Shown here: positions 1-10,798 of the stretch, piece by piece
How the letters are laid out: each line of letters begins with the position of its first letter
Position numbering within the stretch: position 1 is the first letter of the stretch
From: Termitomyces sp. T153
Taxonomy: Eukaryota > Basidiomycota > Agaricomycetes > Agaricales > Lyophyllaceae
Assembly (NCBI GenBank): GCA_018296165.2
Contig: JACKQL020000082.1
Coordinates: forward strand, 124,001-188,000
DNA length: 64,000 bases
Direction: 5' to 3'
Program-made: the position numbers and the translations under genes
The notes under the pieces: model-generated
What the model was told of the DNA's origin: nothing
Databases searched by the model: none
The model's input: the letters and a program-made list of their open reading frames with translations, nothing else

Positions 1-99
1 AAGAGAATTGAATCAACCACCTTCTGAATGACAGGCACAATTCCAAGAAAGACACAGTAGAACCATTGAGCTAACAGGCCCAGTGATAAATTTTAACAG

Positions 100-310
100 A
101 TTAGGCCTATGTACCCATGAGGCCTGCCTGTTGAGTACATGGTTAGCCTGGTTGAGTTCAGTTAGAGTTCTGGTTAGGTAGTTAAAGGTTTGGTTAGGTT
201 CTGTTAGGGTTCTGTTAAGGTTTTGTTAACATGCTAGGGGTGGCAGGGATATTTTGAAGAGGAGCAAGGCTCCCCTTATTACAATAGATTTATATTGTAA
301 TCAAGGTTCC
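100..310 (+). repeat. Dispersed repeat A, copy 1
   Basis: About 210 bp rich in 'ggttaggttctgttagg'-type steps, followed by 'atattttgaag' and 'ctccccttattacaat'. The reverse complement of 23,535-23,705 carries the same blocks in the same order ('aggcctacatacccac', 'gttctggttag', 'tctgttaggttttg', 'atattttgaag', 'cctttactacaat'). The two copies are diverged and inverted relative to each other. Which element they belong to is not clear; neither has coding sequence. Confidence 0.6.
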
Positions 311-489
311 ATGGTCAAGTGGTTATTCTTCTACCCATGGTTGCTTTTGGTATTGTGGTCACAGGTCCAATTCTTCCAATTGGCAAACTATTTGGCCAAA
401 AATTGCTAGGCACATGATACTTGTCATTACAAGCTGTAATATATTAACTTGGCTTGTAGTTACATTGTTGTAATGTATGATTGTACCAC

Positions 490-698
490 CTGAACTCTCA
501 AGGCTTAGGTGTCCAAATCTTGTATTTTTTTTTGTTTTTTCATTTTTGCTTGTCTCAGCAGTTGAAGGAGTCAAGAAGCAACAAGGTAAGTATTTACACA
601 ACATCAGACCTTTGAACCCTCCATCCTGGTTCTGCCATTTTTGTCTTCACAGAAGACAATTTGAGTGGGGACTAGTATGCTAGGTATCAGTATCTGTA
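490..698 (+). repeat. Dispersed repeat B, CpG-depleted copy
   Basis: This about 209-bp stretch aligns almost without gaps to 21,136-21,337. Thirteen CpG dinucleotides in the 21-kb copy are all lost here: twelve read TG or CA and one reads CT. Both copies keep the same 'caacaaggtaagta' block, which looks like a splice donor. An open frame of 68 codons crosses this copy but is not convincing as a gene. The copy looks like a methylated and deaminated duplicate of gene-island sequence. Confidence 0.8.
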
Positions 699-798
699 AA
701 GGGATGACCCCTTTGGGTAATTCCAGTTGGACCATACAGGTGTTCAGTATTGTCCATCTGGATAGATGGAAAACAATGATCTCACATTAGGACACACC

Positions 799-895
799 TG
801 TCCCAGAGAGACTCCAACTCTTGATCTTCTGATGTTACATGTGACTTGAATTTGGTATGATAGTTGGATGCTGGGACCAACTAAGCCATGGGACA
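799..895 (-). repeat. tRNA-like core, copy 1 (Asn-like, with intron)
   Basis: Read on the minus strand, this starts and ends with exactly complementary 7-mers (tgtccca and tgggaca) that form an acceptor stem. An A-box-like 'tggcttagttgg' follows, then a D-arm, then an anticodon-arm half. About 25-30 nt of extra sequence sits where a tRNA intron would be, then 'catcagaagatc' and a T-arm with a B-box-like segment. Other copies read 'ctgtta' in the loop, as in tRNA-Asn(GTT). It may be a tRNA pseudogene or the head of a SINE. Confidence 0.65.
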
Positions 896-1039
896 TGTTA
901 CATAGGGCTTGAAGTGTTCAGGTGTTGTTATGTTCACATGACTATAGTGGTGTTGGGATAAGAGTTGGACTGGACAGGTGTTCAACCCTGTCATGCATCT
1001 GGATAGATGGAAAACAATGATCTCACATTAGGATGCATC

Positions 1040-1136
1040 TGTCCCAGAGAGACTCAAAACTCTCGATCTTCTGATGTTACATGCAACTTGAATTTGGTAT
1101 AATAGTTGTATGCTGTGACCAACTAAGCCAGAGGAC
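1040..1136 (-). repeat. tRNA-like core, copy 2
   Basis: Same minus-strand architecture as the copy at 799: A box 'tggcttagttggtcacagc', an intron-sized insert, 'catcagaagatcgagag' and a T-arm. The 5' acceptor half has mutated (aggaca in place of tgggaca on the plus strand), so the acceptor stem is weakened. Lies one repeat period downstream of copy 1. Confidence 0.6.
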
Positions 1137-1311
1137 ATGCTAAGTGAGGGTTGAAGTGTTCTGGGGATGTTTTGTGCAGGAGTTGTTTTGTTTGCAAGAC
1201 CTTGGTGGTATTGGGATAGCAGTCAGATGTACAGGTGTTCAACCCTGTCATGCATCTGGATAGATGGAAAACAATATGATGATCTCACAGTAGGATACAT
1301 CTGTCCCAGAG

Positions 1312-1403
1312 ACTCAAACTTTTCATCTTCCAATGTCAATTTCAAGCTTAGTTTCAGACAGAGCATAACAGTTAGATGCTGTGACCAACTAGGTCATGGG
1401 ACA
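1312..1403 (-). repeat. tRNA-like core, copy 3
   Basis: Bounded by tgtccca at 1,312 and tgggaca at 1,397, again a perfect 7-bp acceptor pairing. The A box is slightly altered ('tgacctagttggtcacagc'). The anticodon region reads 'ctaactgttatgc', which keeps the Asn-like loop. The putative intron has a different sequence from copies 1 and 2. Confidence 0.6.
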
Positions 1404-1666
1404 TGTTACATGGGGCTTGAAGTGGTCCAGGGATCGATTTGTTGTGTTTGCATGAGCATAGTGGGAGTGGGATAAGAATTGGATGCATAGGTTTTCAAGA
1501 CCCTATCATTCATCTTGATAAATGGAAAACAATAATCTCACATTATATATGCAAGCCTTAAAGTGTTCAGGGATTGTTTTGTTCATGTTGGAGTGTCCAT
1601 TGTTCAGAGGTTGTGACAACTGCCACTATTGGACACTCAAAGTCTAATGTAACTGGTGGGAGCAAG

Positions 1667-1785
1667 CATAACAGTTGGATGCTATGACCAACTAAGCCAT
1701 GGGGTCATGGATATCTTTTAATGTACATACATGAGAAGAGTATATATAGCAGTCAGATGGTATGATCAACTAAGGCTATGGGACA
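1667..1785 (-). repeat. Two partial tRNA-like cores
   Basis: Two 5' halves on the minus strand. One ends near 1,704 ('ggcttagttggtcatagc', 'atccaactgttatgc'). The other ends near 1,785 ('ccttagttgatcatacc', 'atctgactgctat'). The second keeps a TCTGA anticodon-stem half that would pair with the TCAGA seen in other copies. T-arms are missing or unrecognisable. Confidence 0.5.
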
Positions 1786-1850
1786 CATGAAGATTACAAA
1801 AAAGAAATTTTTGAAGAAAAAGGTCTACACCTAATTTCCCCACTACCCCC

Positions 1851-1952
1851 AAGAGACTTGAACTCTTGATCTTTTGATGTCAATTTCAAGACTACTTTGA
1901 ATGAAATACAGCATAACAGTTGGAAACTGTGACCAACTAATCTATGGGACAC
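1851..1952 (-). repeat. tRNA-like core, last copy
   Basis: Minus-strand tRNA-like sequence: '...tagttggtcacag' A-box region, 'ccaactgttatgc' anticodon half, about 30 nt of insert, 'catcaaaagatc', then T-arm 'aagagttcaagtctctt'. The T-arm is the best preserved of all copies, with a 5-bp stem and a ttcaagt loop. It lies outside the regular tandem period. Confidence 0.6.
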
Positions 1953-2906
1953 TGACACTAAGGGTGTGGGTCTTTGTGGTGTTCAGGACCTATCATCTGA
2001 GGCTTGGTGTAAATGTCCTTAAGTAATCACAAGCAGAAATCTGTCTGTAAGTAATGTGATTAAGAGTCAGAAGTTTGTATATAAGAAAATGAGATGGAGG
2101 CTTTGTATATTTGACTGTAATTTATGAGAAGGAGAATGAGTTTTACTATAAGAGATAACTGCCAAAAAGTGGAAAGTGTTGAGGATCATGACAACAGAGA
2201 GTGATGGGGGGAAAAGAGAAGTTTGGTTGTAAATGAGCTGCAATTAATTGGCAGATGAAATTGGGTGCAACAAGGTCAAGGTTGAATAACTCGGTGTCAA
2301 GGCATGGGGCTCTTGCAGATGTAGTGCTGGAACACCTTTGACAACCATCAGCGTTCAGCCTGGACAAGATGAGGTGATATTCTCAATTCATCAAGAAGGT
2401 AGCTCTTCCTGCAATAGATTGAGGAAAGAATTGTTGCAATTGAGAGATAATGACTGATCAGGTCAGCTGAGATCCATCCTTCTCAAGCCACTATTCTCTT
2501 TTGAGGGGAAATAAGCTTGATCTGCTATGCAGATATCTTGTGAAATGAGAGTAAGGGTCAGTAGCATGATCACTCTTCTGAATATAAATTTGATTACCTT
2601 CAAGAAGGCATCAGATTTATGGTGAGGCAACTGAAACTCATAGAATGAGTTGTGGACCTGAGTCAACACTATCAGAACTGTTTTTTGCTCATCCCTCAAG
2701 CACTGTTGTTTGGCTGAACCATTTCACACAAATGCAGGAGGCCATGAAAACTAGTAAGGAGCATGGGAAGAAAAGAGATGTCATCATAATCAGTAAAATC
2801 TTTGAAGAACTCTACCACTTGGAGAAGATGTTTGTGAGAGAGAGGCAACTTCCACTTCTTATATGGGGTATGCAGTTTCATACAGGCAAAGGTGTTTTTG
2901 ACTAAG
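1953..2906. other. No gene recognised
   Basis: CpG-poor intergenic sequence. An 87-codon open frame at 2,645-2,905 on the plus strand has no recognisable domain and no splice-extended continuation. The stretch ends where an LTR-like repeat begins at 2,907. Confidence 0.5.
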
Positions 2907-4258
2907 TGTTAGGTCCAGCTAACCCAGGGTGTAAGAATGACCTCTGGAGACTGTGGTTTGATCACACAACTGGCAGAGGGAGATCAAAAGTCTATTCAGT
3001 ACTGTACAGTGGCTATAGACATAACTACTCACCTGGCAGAAGGAGATCCAAAGAGAACAAATCTGAGGAACTCTCTAGGTCATGTCACAACCTGCTCCCT
3101 AGACCCCCGACATTGTTCCCAGCCCATTCATTTGTCCAGAGTCCCCCCTAATGCTCTGTCAAACTCCCCCAGCCCTTGCTCATTCCCCATGCCCACACTG
3201 GGTAACTCTGACACTTCTCCAGCAAACCCTGATGGCCCCCTGACCAACTCTAATGCCTTCTCTATAGCCATTGACACTCCCCCTGAGCCCCTGAAACCCT
3301 CCTCCATCATTCCTGGCCCCATCCTACACCTCCAACCCACTGCCCTAGTTCACCCAACCTGCTCCAGAGCATTACAACAACCCCAGAGCAGCCCATGTCC
3401 CCAGCTGATCCCATTAAAATACCACTGCAGCCTGCCCCTTGATTGTACCTGACACTTGTTGACTCCACACAGCTCCATCAAGCCCCGCCGCCATACTCAC
3501 TGTCCTCCAGAGCTATCCAGTAGTCAGTATATAAGTTGTAGAGTAACTCCTTGTACTCTAGTCTTGATATTGCATTAACTGGTTACTTGTGTCTTGTGTT
3601 TCTTTCTGTCTCTGTTTCTATTTTTAGTCTCAAATCTATTCTTTTCTCTGTCTCATCTTGCCTCATCTCCATCTTGTCTCAATTGTCTCTATTTCCTTTG
3701 TTTCTCTAAGTTCTTTCCATCTCCAATGTCCATACAAACTCCACACACATGCTATGAATCCTGAACATTCCTATGGCAACTTCAGACCTTGCTCTTTGCT
3801 TGGCCCCAGAACCCAAATTGATCCCCTGTCAAACTTCAGCTCTGCCCCCATCACTAGCAAAGCCTCCATTTGCCTGCAGTCTATTTGTGTGCTTACAAAC
3901 TTGTTCCTGATGCTGCCCAAGCCCAATGTCTAATATACTTGGTCTTAGACTTCCCTGGACCACTCTGGACTTGCTCAGATCACTCCCCTTAGCTTCTCCT
4001 CACAAGTCGCTACACTCTGTGCAAACCCCAGAGCGCTAGGTTATAAGCACAGGACATTGTGTCCACCTAGTAAGGACTCACTCAGTGTAGCTGAGCCCCC
4101 GTAGTCAGCAGAACCTGACAGGCCAGGTGTGATGCTTCAGAGGCCATCAAAAGTGTGAGAAACAACTGTACAGTATGACAGAAAAGAAAAGACAAAAGTG
4201 GTGTGTCAGCAATCAGTCTCAATTGGCTAGGATAAGGATATGTTTGGCTCACCTAACA
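2907..4258 (-). repeat. LTR-like repeat C, split by a nested solo LTR
   Basis: Ends are tgttaggt at 2,907 and acctaaca at 4,251-4,258, an 8-bp inverted terminal match of the TG...CA type. Without the nested solo LTR (3,083-4,120) and one target duplication the repeat is about 310 bp. A related uninterrupted copy lies at about 16,060-16,300 in opposite orientation, sharing 'gattgctgacaca', 'cctctgaagcatcacacc' and 'tttgttctctttggatctcc'. No matching target-site duplication was found at its outer ends. Confidence 0.55.
3083..4120 (+). mobile_element. Solo LTR, family 2 (1,038 bp)
   Basis: Begins tgtcacaacc and ends aacctgaca, with pyrimidine-rich interior. It is flanked by ggtca (3,078-3,082) and ggcca (4,121-4,125), a 5-bp target duplication with one transition. 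The related repeat at 16,060-16,300 reads straight through this point and so acts as an empty site. It belongs to the same family as the LTRs of the full element at 43,160-49,826. A solo LTR arises by recombination between the two LTRs of an integrated element. It is largely CpG-depleted. Confidence 0.85.
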
Positions 4259-5194
4259 ACTGTATTCCTATCTGATTGCTTGTCTTAGGCTGCTAACTTG
4301 CAAAGAGATAGCTCTTCTAAGAGATGCATGCCAGTAGAGACACCTCTCCAAATTCCTTGCCCATATTCTTCCTCCAATTAATAAATACCTTAACCATGCA
4401 TTTCAATTCCTCAATCATTATCTCTAATCACACCTACACCTATTTCAAGGGTCAATCTGCAGTCATTGCTACTTTGATCCTCATCATTAACTCACCAGCT
4501 ACCTATGTCCTAATCCACCCCTGTTTTTGCTATGCATGAGCATTCATATGCCTGACCCTAGTGCTAGTACTGGCCAACCCTGATACTATCAAAGCCCTTG
4601 TCCAAGCACTCACCATGCAGATGATTATCTTTGGTCTCCGAATCCTTTAGGCCATGCTGCTGGCCAAACTCCACTGAGAAACATTGCAGACTCTTTTTCA
4701 GTCATCTCTCTTCCATTATGAGCAACCTTTCCACCCTTGCTGGCTCTTTTAACTCACTATGCACAAAGTTGGCTGAGACATGCAACACCTTTTTAAGCAT
4801 GAATCACCTGACACATTGACAACACCAATTCCACATTGTCAATTCCAGCAATAAAACAAGGAGTCACATTAGACCTTCTTAGAAGCATAGATTGTGACTA
4901 GAGAACAGCTTTCATATGTGTTCAAATATAGCAACTTAGCATTTTTTTATTGTTTGTACACATAGCATTGCAAGCACAATTTATAAATGAAGTGGACTTG
5001 TAACTCATAACCTCCCTCAGTCAAACCCAATGCCCCACTCTTCCTCAAGAAAATAAAAGCACAATTTGGCAGTGTGTTTCTTAGTGTTTTACATGCAGAC
5101 CACATGGACTTGTCTGGTACCATCTTAGTTCTATAGGAGTAATACTCCTTGTGGTGGTGGTGCAGGTGAAAGAGGACAATAGTAGTCAGTAGTG
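4259..5194. other. Degraded TE-like sequence, no gene called
   Basis: CpG-poor. Open frames at 4,324-4,539 and 4,631-4,819 (plus strand) have no recognised domain, though 4,560-4,820 reads like a broken low-complexity gag-type segment. Nothing here can be named. Confidence 0.4.
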
Positions 5195-5199
5195 ATCTG

Positions 5200-6317
5200 T
5201 GTTAGGTTCCACTGACCATGGGGGCTCAGCTACACTGGGCGAGTCCTTACTAGGCGGACATGATTCTCTGCACTGACAACCGAGCACTTGGAGGTGTTCT
5301 AAACACTGGGGACTTGTGAGGATAGCCAGAGAAAATTGATCCGAGCAAGTCCGGGGAGGTCCAGAGGAGTGGAGGATGAGTTGCAGGGAAGGGGGATGGG
5401 CTTGGCGGGGTTCAGGCATAAGTCTATGTATGAGTATTGCAGGTGCGGAGGAGGTGGAGGCTACATAAATGATGGGAGCAGAGCTGGAGTTCTGATAGGG
5501 GATCAGCAGGGATTGATAGGGTTTGGAGCCGAGCGTGTAGCAAGGTCCGGAGTTGGTAAAAGAGTGTTGGAGGTTTGTAATTGTAATTGTGGAGTTCATG
5601 AGGGCGTTATAGTTGAGAGGACTTGAGCACAATAGACAGAATCAAACAAGATGAGACGGAGTCAAACAAAATGAGACGAAGACAGGATGAGCACAAGAAT
5701 AGATTCAGGCAGAGACATGGAACAATAATGACATGATAATGGAATAGAGACAAGATAAGACTGGGAGACTGAGAGTAAGGAAAACAAGACATGGAACACA
5801 AACACAAGAAGAAACAATCAGAAACACATCAGGAAAGGCAGGTAGGTAGATAATCTCAAGACTAGAGTACGAGGAGCTACTCTATGTCTTATATACTGAC
5901 TACTAAAGAGCTCTGGGGATGTCAGCTGTGGTGGTGGGGCTTGGCAAAGCTCGATGGAGTCGATGAGTGTCAGTTACAACCAGAGGGCGGGCTGTGTTGA
6001 TATGTTGATGGGATCAATTGTGACACAGTCCATTCCAAGGTTGTTATGATACCCCAGGGTAAGTCAGGGGAGCCAGGGTGTTGAGTTAATGATGTGTAAT
6101 GGGGTCAGGCATGGCAGGGGAGTGGTCCCAGGGGCTCAGGAAGTCCAGGGGAAGTGCCGGTGGCTGTGGGGAAGATGTTGGAGTTGGCCAGGGGGCCGTC
6201 GGAGTTAGCCGGAGTAGGCACGGAGTGCTGGGGAAGTTCGACAAAGCATCAGGGGGGTTCTGGAGGAACGGGGGTTTGTCGGGCAATGTACGGGGCTTCA
6301 GGGAATGGGTCATAACA
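5200..6317 (-). mobile_element. Solo LTR, family 2, with perfect target duplication
   Basis: 1,118 bp from tgttaggttcc to gggtcataaca, minus orientation. It is flanked by identical atctg copies at 5,195-5,199 and 6,318-6,322. Unlike the other copies it still carries many CpGs, for example 'tccgagcaagtccgggg' and 'ggggccgtcggagttagcc', so it is probably the youngest family-2 insertion here. Open frames inside it (such as 5,186-5,632 minus) are LTR sequence, not genes. Confidence 0.9.
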
Positions 6318-6444
6318 ATCTGAGGCAGTAGCATACTCTACATATCTCAGCAGAACTCAACAGTAATGGACACCCAAGTCCACAAACTTGATGTTCATGG
6401 GCTCAGGTAATGACATAACATGCCACACCAAGGGACCTCCACTA

Positions 6445-8755
6445 ATAAACAATCTCAATAGGTTTTGTTCTATTTATTTCCTTATGAATTCAATAAACCC
6501 TTTATTAATTCAGTAATTAATAATTCTAGCTCTTTATTAATGCCAAGAGACCTAAATTAATAATACATAGTTTTTTAGTCTATTGGTCGGGAAAAAAAAG
6601 GGTTATTAATTTCTGGCCCCTTTATATTATTATTATTTTTCTACCAAAAAAAAAAGAGTTGGAGGCTTTTAGATGTATTCTCTCTCAAAGAGGGTTCTCC
6701 TAAACCAAAAGAGCTAACAAAGAGGCTGGATTATGACTGCTCATCTGAACTAAAAGAACCTCCTTGGCATTTAAAAAACTACATATTATGTACTGTGTAC
6801 TATATAGAGAAGGAATTAATAAAAAAAGGTATTCTTTTAGTCTCCCTTGTTGTTATTAGTAGAAGAAAAAAATCCAGAGTTATTAATTACTAGATTTTTT
6901 AATTCCAAACAGGAGTTTCTATGAAGGAATTAATAAAGAAAAGGCTAATACTAATTAAAACTTCAAAATTAGTATAAAAAAAATCAGGTTTATACCAACT
7001 TCAAAACTTAAAGATATCTTTATAATTTTTGTAATTTTAAGCTATTTATTCTTCTCTTTAAGCTATTTTGTTTTGTTTTTTTTATGTAGGAGTTCATTTA
7101 GATAAGTAGAAAAGAGGCAGATTAACAGCATATAATAATGCTAAGTTATATCTAATCTCTCCATAATATAAATTAGTAATAAACATAGACTGTCCATTTT
7201 TATAATATAGGCCTCCTTTATTCATATGGTTATGAATACATAAAACCTAAGGATTAATCAGGTGATCCTAATAAGGGATTATTAAAAAAGAGAGAGAGGG
7301 AATTCTTTCATAAATATAAAAATATAATGGCGGTAAAATTTTATATTTAATGATAGGGCCCTTAGTTTAATAAGTAAACTACTTAATTGTCAATTATGGT
7401 GGTTCCAGTTTGAATCTAAAAGGGCTCATTATCAAAATTAACTTAAACATATTTCTTTTGGTTTTTTTTTTCTTGCTATTAAATTAGGATAATTCAGTTG
7501 TTTTTTCTTCTTACTTTTACTCTTCCATTTAGTCCCCTTGTTTTTTGTTTTTATTAACTCCTTTAAAAGAAAAAAATCCTTTTTATGAATTCAGTGCCCT
7601 ATCAAGGAGTTATTATTCACTGGATTTTTTTTAAAAAAAGAGGGTTTTATGAAAACTCAGAATTAATCTCTTTTTGTTCAAACTAGGAGAAAACTCTAAG
7701 TATTAATGCCTTTACCTCTGAATTTATAAAAAAGGAAATTAAGAATGCCTGAGTAATCCTTCAACCCTTAAGAGGGGGAAATTTCAGAACTAATCCCTTT
7801 TCTTTTAAAATAATTTAAAACAAAGTATTAATAATGCATAGTTTTTTGGTAGACTAAAAAAACAAGAGATTTAGAATTCATTGATGGAAGAATTCATAAG
7901 TCTTTATATTCTTGATAGATTAAAGGATTTTGAATGCATTTTCTTTTTTTTTAGCTCTTGCTCTCTCTTTATAATGCTAAGAGCCATGAGTAATAAAGAC
8001 AAAAAAGTTAGAGAATTATTAAGGACTCTTTGTATCAACCCAGTTTATTAATTTTAAAAATGCATTAAAAAGCCTCCAACCCTTCTTTTTGTCTAACAAG
8101 GGATGGGGAAATAAAAACAACAAGATGTCTATAAATAACAGCCAGATGATTTCTCCTTCTAAAAAGAGGCTAAATAGAAAATAAAAATAAATTACAAAAG
8201 ATATAGAATGTAAAGTCATCCTTACTAAACTGAAAATTAAGAAAAATACATAAAATTTTTATTCTGCTTTCAGTTTCATTTTTTTATGTTGAACTTACAA
8301 CCTAAAAAAACATAGCTTTAGTCTTGAAAAAAAAATTCCAGTAATAGGAGGCCTCATCAATAATATGGAGGGTAGAGTTCCTTTTAGTTTTTTTTCTTAA
8401 TTGGAGGCTTTTTAATGCTTTCTAGCAGAGGGGATTTTCTAATTGGACAAAAGAGACTCTTCTCTTAAATGATGAGTTGGAAGATTATTAAGGCCTTTTT
8501 TAGATTAAAAACTTTAAACTTTTAACTCTTGTTATGATTTTGTAGGAGCTGTAAAAAGAAAGATTTATAGAATTAAAATTATAAAAATGGTTTTATGTTA
8601 TTAATTTTATTTCTAAATCCTACTTAGAAGATGTAGTATTATCAATAATTTTAAGTGTTATATGATTATTAGCTATGTTTGCTGCTATTATTATATCTCA
8701 AACAAGAAATAAATAATTTTTCATAGTTGAAGGTGAAATAGAAAGAATATAGCAT
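6445..8755. other. Probable nuclear mitochondrial DNA insertion
   Basis: About 2.3 kb of extremely AT-rich DNA with 'attaataa'-like short repeats, sharply different from both the TE DNA and the gene islands. It contains a mitochondrial-style tRNA-Asp at 7,356-7,428. Near 8,600-8,717 a short hydrophobic frame stays open only if TGA is read as Trp, as in fungal mitochondria (weak evidence). No nuclear gene is visible. A decayed AT-rich transposon is the main alternative. Confidence 0.55.
7356..7428 (+). tRNA. tRNA-Asp(GTC)-like, mitochondrial type
   Basis: Seven-bp acceptor stem gggccct with agggctc (one G-U pair), discriminator A at 7,428, and a 4-bp D-stem gttt/aaac with a 7-nt loop. The anticodon loop ttgtcaa gives GTC (Asp) on a 4-of-5 paired stem. 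The variable loop is 5 nt. The T-loop is tttgaat with a weakened stem (tccag/ctaaa). The T-loop and T-stem look decayed from ttcgaat and ctgga by C-to-T and G-to-A changes, so this is probably a non-functional nuclear copy. Confidence 0.6.
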
Positions 8756-9611
8756 TGAGGAGATATTCTGGGAACTACAGGCCAACATACTGCACCAGTC
8801 CTGATTTGAGACTTCTATTACAGGCACCCCAGTGCACAAAAGGCAATTTGAGGCATTTACTCCATTTCAGAGGCTGACCAGGCAATCTGTGACTTTTTCT
8901 ACCTAGTATGTTGAGACACTACATGCTAGAAGGGGAGCAATGTCAAGGAATGTCCCATTTGTCCCTGACTCCTCCAGTTATTGCTGGATTCCCCCCATTA
9001 TAGTTTTCCTTTATTCTCCTTTCTTTTTTCTATCTAAGCCCTCATGCTGCACTGGTTTTTTGTCAATAACCCATAATATATGTGATCACTCCTAGGAAAG
9101 TAGCTGTATCTATAGATTATGTGACAACTCCTGGGAAAGTGGCTGTGTGGATGACTTTTTGGGACTCTGCTGAAGTAAGCCTGACTAATGCTGACCAATT
9201 CTTACATAAGAATTGCCTTTTAAGGGTGAACACCATACAAGTTGGCTGTTTTTAGCCATTTGAACATGTTTTTTTGAAAAAAAAATTATAGTAGACAACT
9301 TTAATAAATAAATACTATCTTTTGACCATGTGTCAAAGGTGCCAATTGGTCGGCAGGAGTGAAAAAGGCCAAACACAATTTAGTGGACACTGTTTTTCAC
9401 GCCTCACGTGTTTTTGGACACAATATGACCAAACAATGGGCATTTCCAAAGTTGTGGAAAGGAGGCCACATGACAAAGTATGTTTGATCACATCTATTGA
9501 TTGATTGATGTTGATTAACAAGCTTATTAGTAACTCCTTAACCACATTGAGCTATTGATACATCAAATATCTCATCATGCAAGTCAATTTTAATGGTTTT
9601 TGACTGTTAAA
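8756..9611. other. Unassigned, possibly LTR edge and Helitron leader
   Basis: A purine run 'agaaggggagcaa' at about 8,930 is followed by 'tgtcaaggaatgtcccatt', which resembles a polypurine tract next to an LTR start, but no partner LTR was found. Two imperfect direct copies of 'ctcctgggaaagtggctgt' lie at about 9,090-9,150. The rest is likely the non-coding leader of the Helitron. Confidence 0.3.
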
Positions 9612-9939
9612 ATGCTTAACAATGGATGTTTCAGGCAACCACCTACTACTCATGAAAGCCAAAGGCAACAAGCTAGGATTCAAAGGAGACTTGAACAATT
9701 ACAAATGACAGATCCTGAGGATCATTGTGCAAATAGAAACAATAGATCTTTGGAACAGATCAATACTGTGGTTGTCCCACCACTTCAATTGGGGCCTGGG
9801 GGTATCAATCAATCTATGGGATCTGGGGATATAGGATCTGGGGGATTGAGGCTTAATCACCAATCTATAGCCACCACTGCTGGCTCTTCAGAAAGACATT
9901 AGGCAGTTAGCACCTGCTGATGATCCATTCTCTATAGTC

Positions 9940-10310
9940 ATTCCTGAAACTGTTTTACCTGAAGGATGGAATGCCCCTTTACAGAACCCCTTACCTAGAT
10001 TGGTGCCTCCTCTACCTGCTCCTATACAAAAAAGAGTCGATAGACTCAATCAGCCTATTGCAACTATGGGTATTCCTGAAACTCATCTGCCTGAAGGTTG
10101 GAATGCCCCTTTACAGAATGCCTTGCCTAGAATGGTGCCACCTCTGCCTGTATATGAAAGAGTCAATAGGCTGGGACCAGTCAATCAGCCTGCTATTGCT
10201 CAAGTTACTGTGGATATTCCTGAAACCCATCTGCCTGAAGGATGGGATGCCCCTTTACAGAATCCCTTACCTAGATTGGTGCCCCATCTGCCTGCTCCTA
10301 TACATGGAAG
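9940..10310 (+). repeat. Three coding direct repeats in Helitron N-terminus
   Basis: Three imperfect units of roughly 115-140 bp each start with 'attcctgaaac' and 'ctgaaggatgg' and encode IPET-LPEGW-APLQN-LPR. They keep the reading frame across all three, which indicates that they expanded within coding sequence before the element decayed. Confidence 0.8.
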
Positions 10311-10798
10311 AGTTATAAAAGCTCCTGTACCAGAACCTGTGCCCATAATGGTACCACCTCCCCCTCACACACTAGCTCTATTTCAAGAGCAACAAAGGCA
10401 GAAACAGAGGCAACAGGAGCAAGCACTAGCAGCCTTGCAAGAGCAACAAAGGCTGAGACATATTGCTCTAGCTGAAGAGCAGAAGAGGCAGCAAGAGAAG
10501 GCACTAGCAGTGCTGCAAGAGCAACAAAGACTCAGACAAATTGCTATAGCTGAGGAGCAGGAGAGGCAACAACAAGCATTGGCTATTCTGAGCCAGGAGA
10601 GAGAAATAGAGGAAGAAGAGCAATTTATGCTAGAGGTTAGTTTAAGACAGATTTAAATGCTACTTTAACTAATGAAGTTGAACAGCATATAGATTTGAAT
10701 CCTGAACATAGGCCTTTGAATGCAGCTATGGCTGAAAGGATTTTACAAGGCTGGCAACAGCAACATGAAGCTGATCTGGAAGAGGATTTCAATGATTT

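Larger units (their letters stand above)
761..1760. repeat. Tandem array with tRNA-like core
   Basis: The landmark 'gatagatggaaaacaat' recurs at about 761, 1,002, 1,259 and (variant) 1,517, giving periods of 241, 257 and 258 bp. Each unit holds a minus-strand tRNA-like core, a spacer and a 'ggacaggtgttcaaccctgt' block. Units have diverged and lack CpG. Further tRNA-like cores without the full spacer continue to about 1,952. Confidence 0.75.

Noticed and set aside
761..1760. CRISPR-like array
   Set aside because: Repeats are about 250 bp, diverged, and contain tRNA-like cores; the genome is eukaryotic.
2645..2905. Open frame of 87 codons on the plus strand
   Set aside because: No domain, no splice context and CpG-poor repeat surroundings; an equal-quality frame (2,696-2,881) lies antisense.
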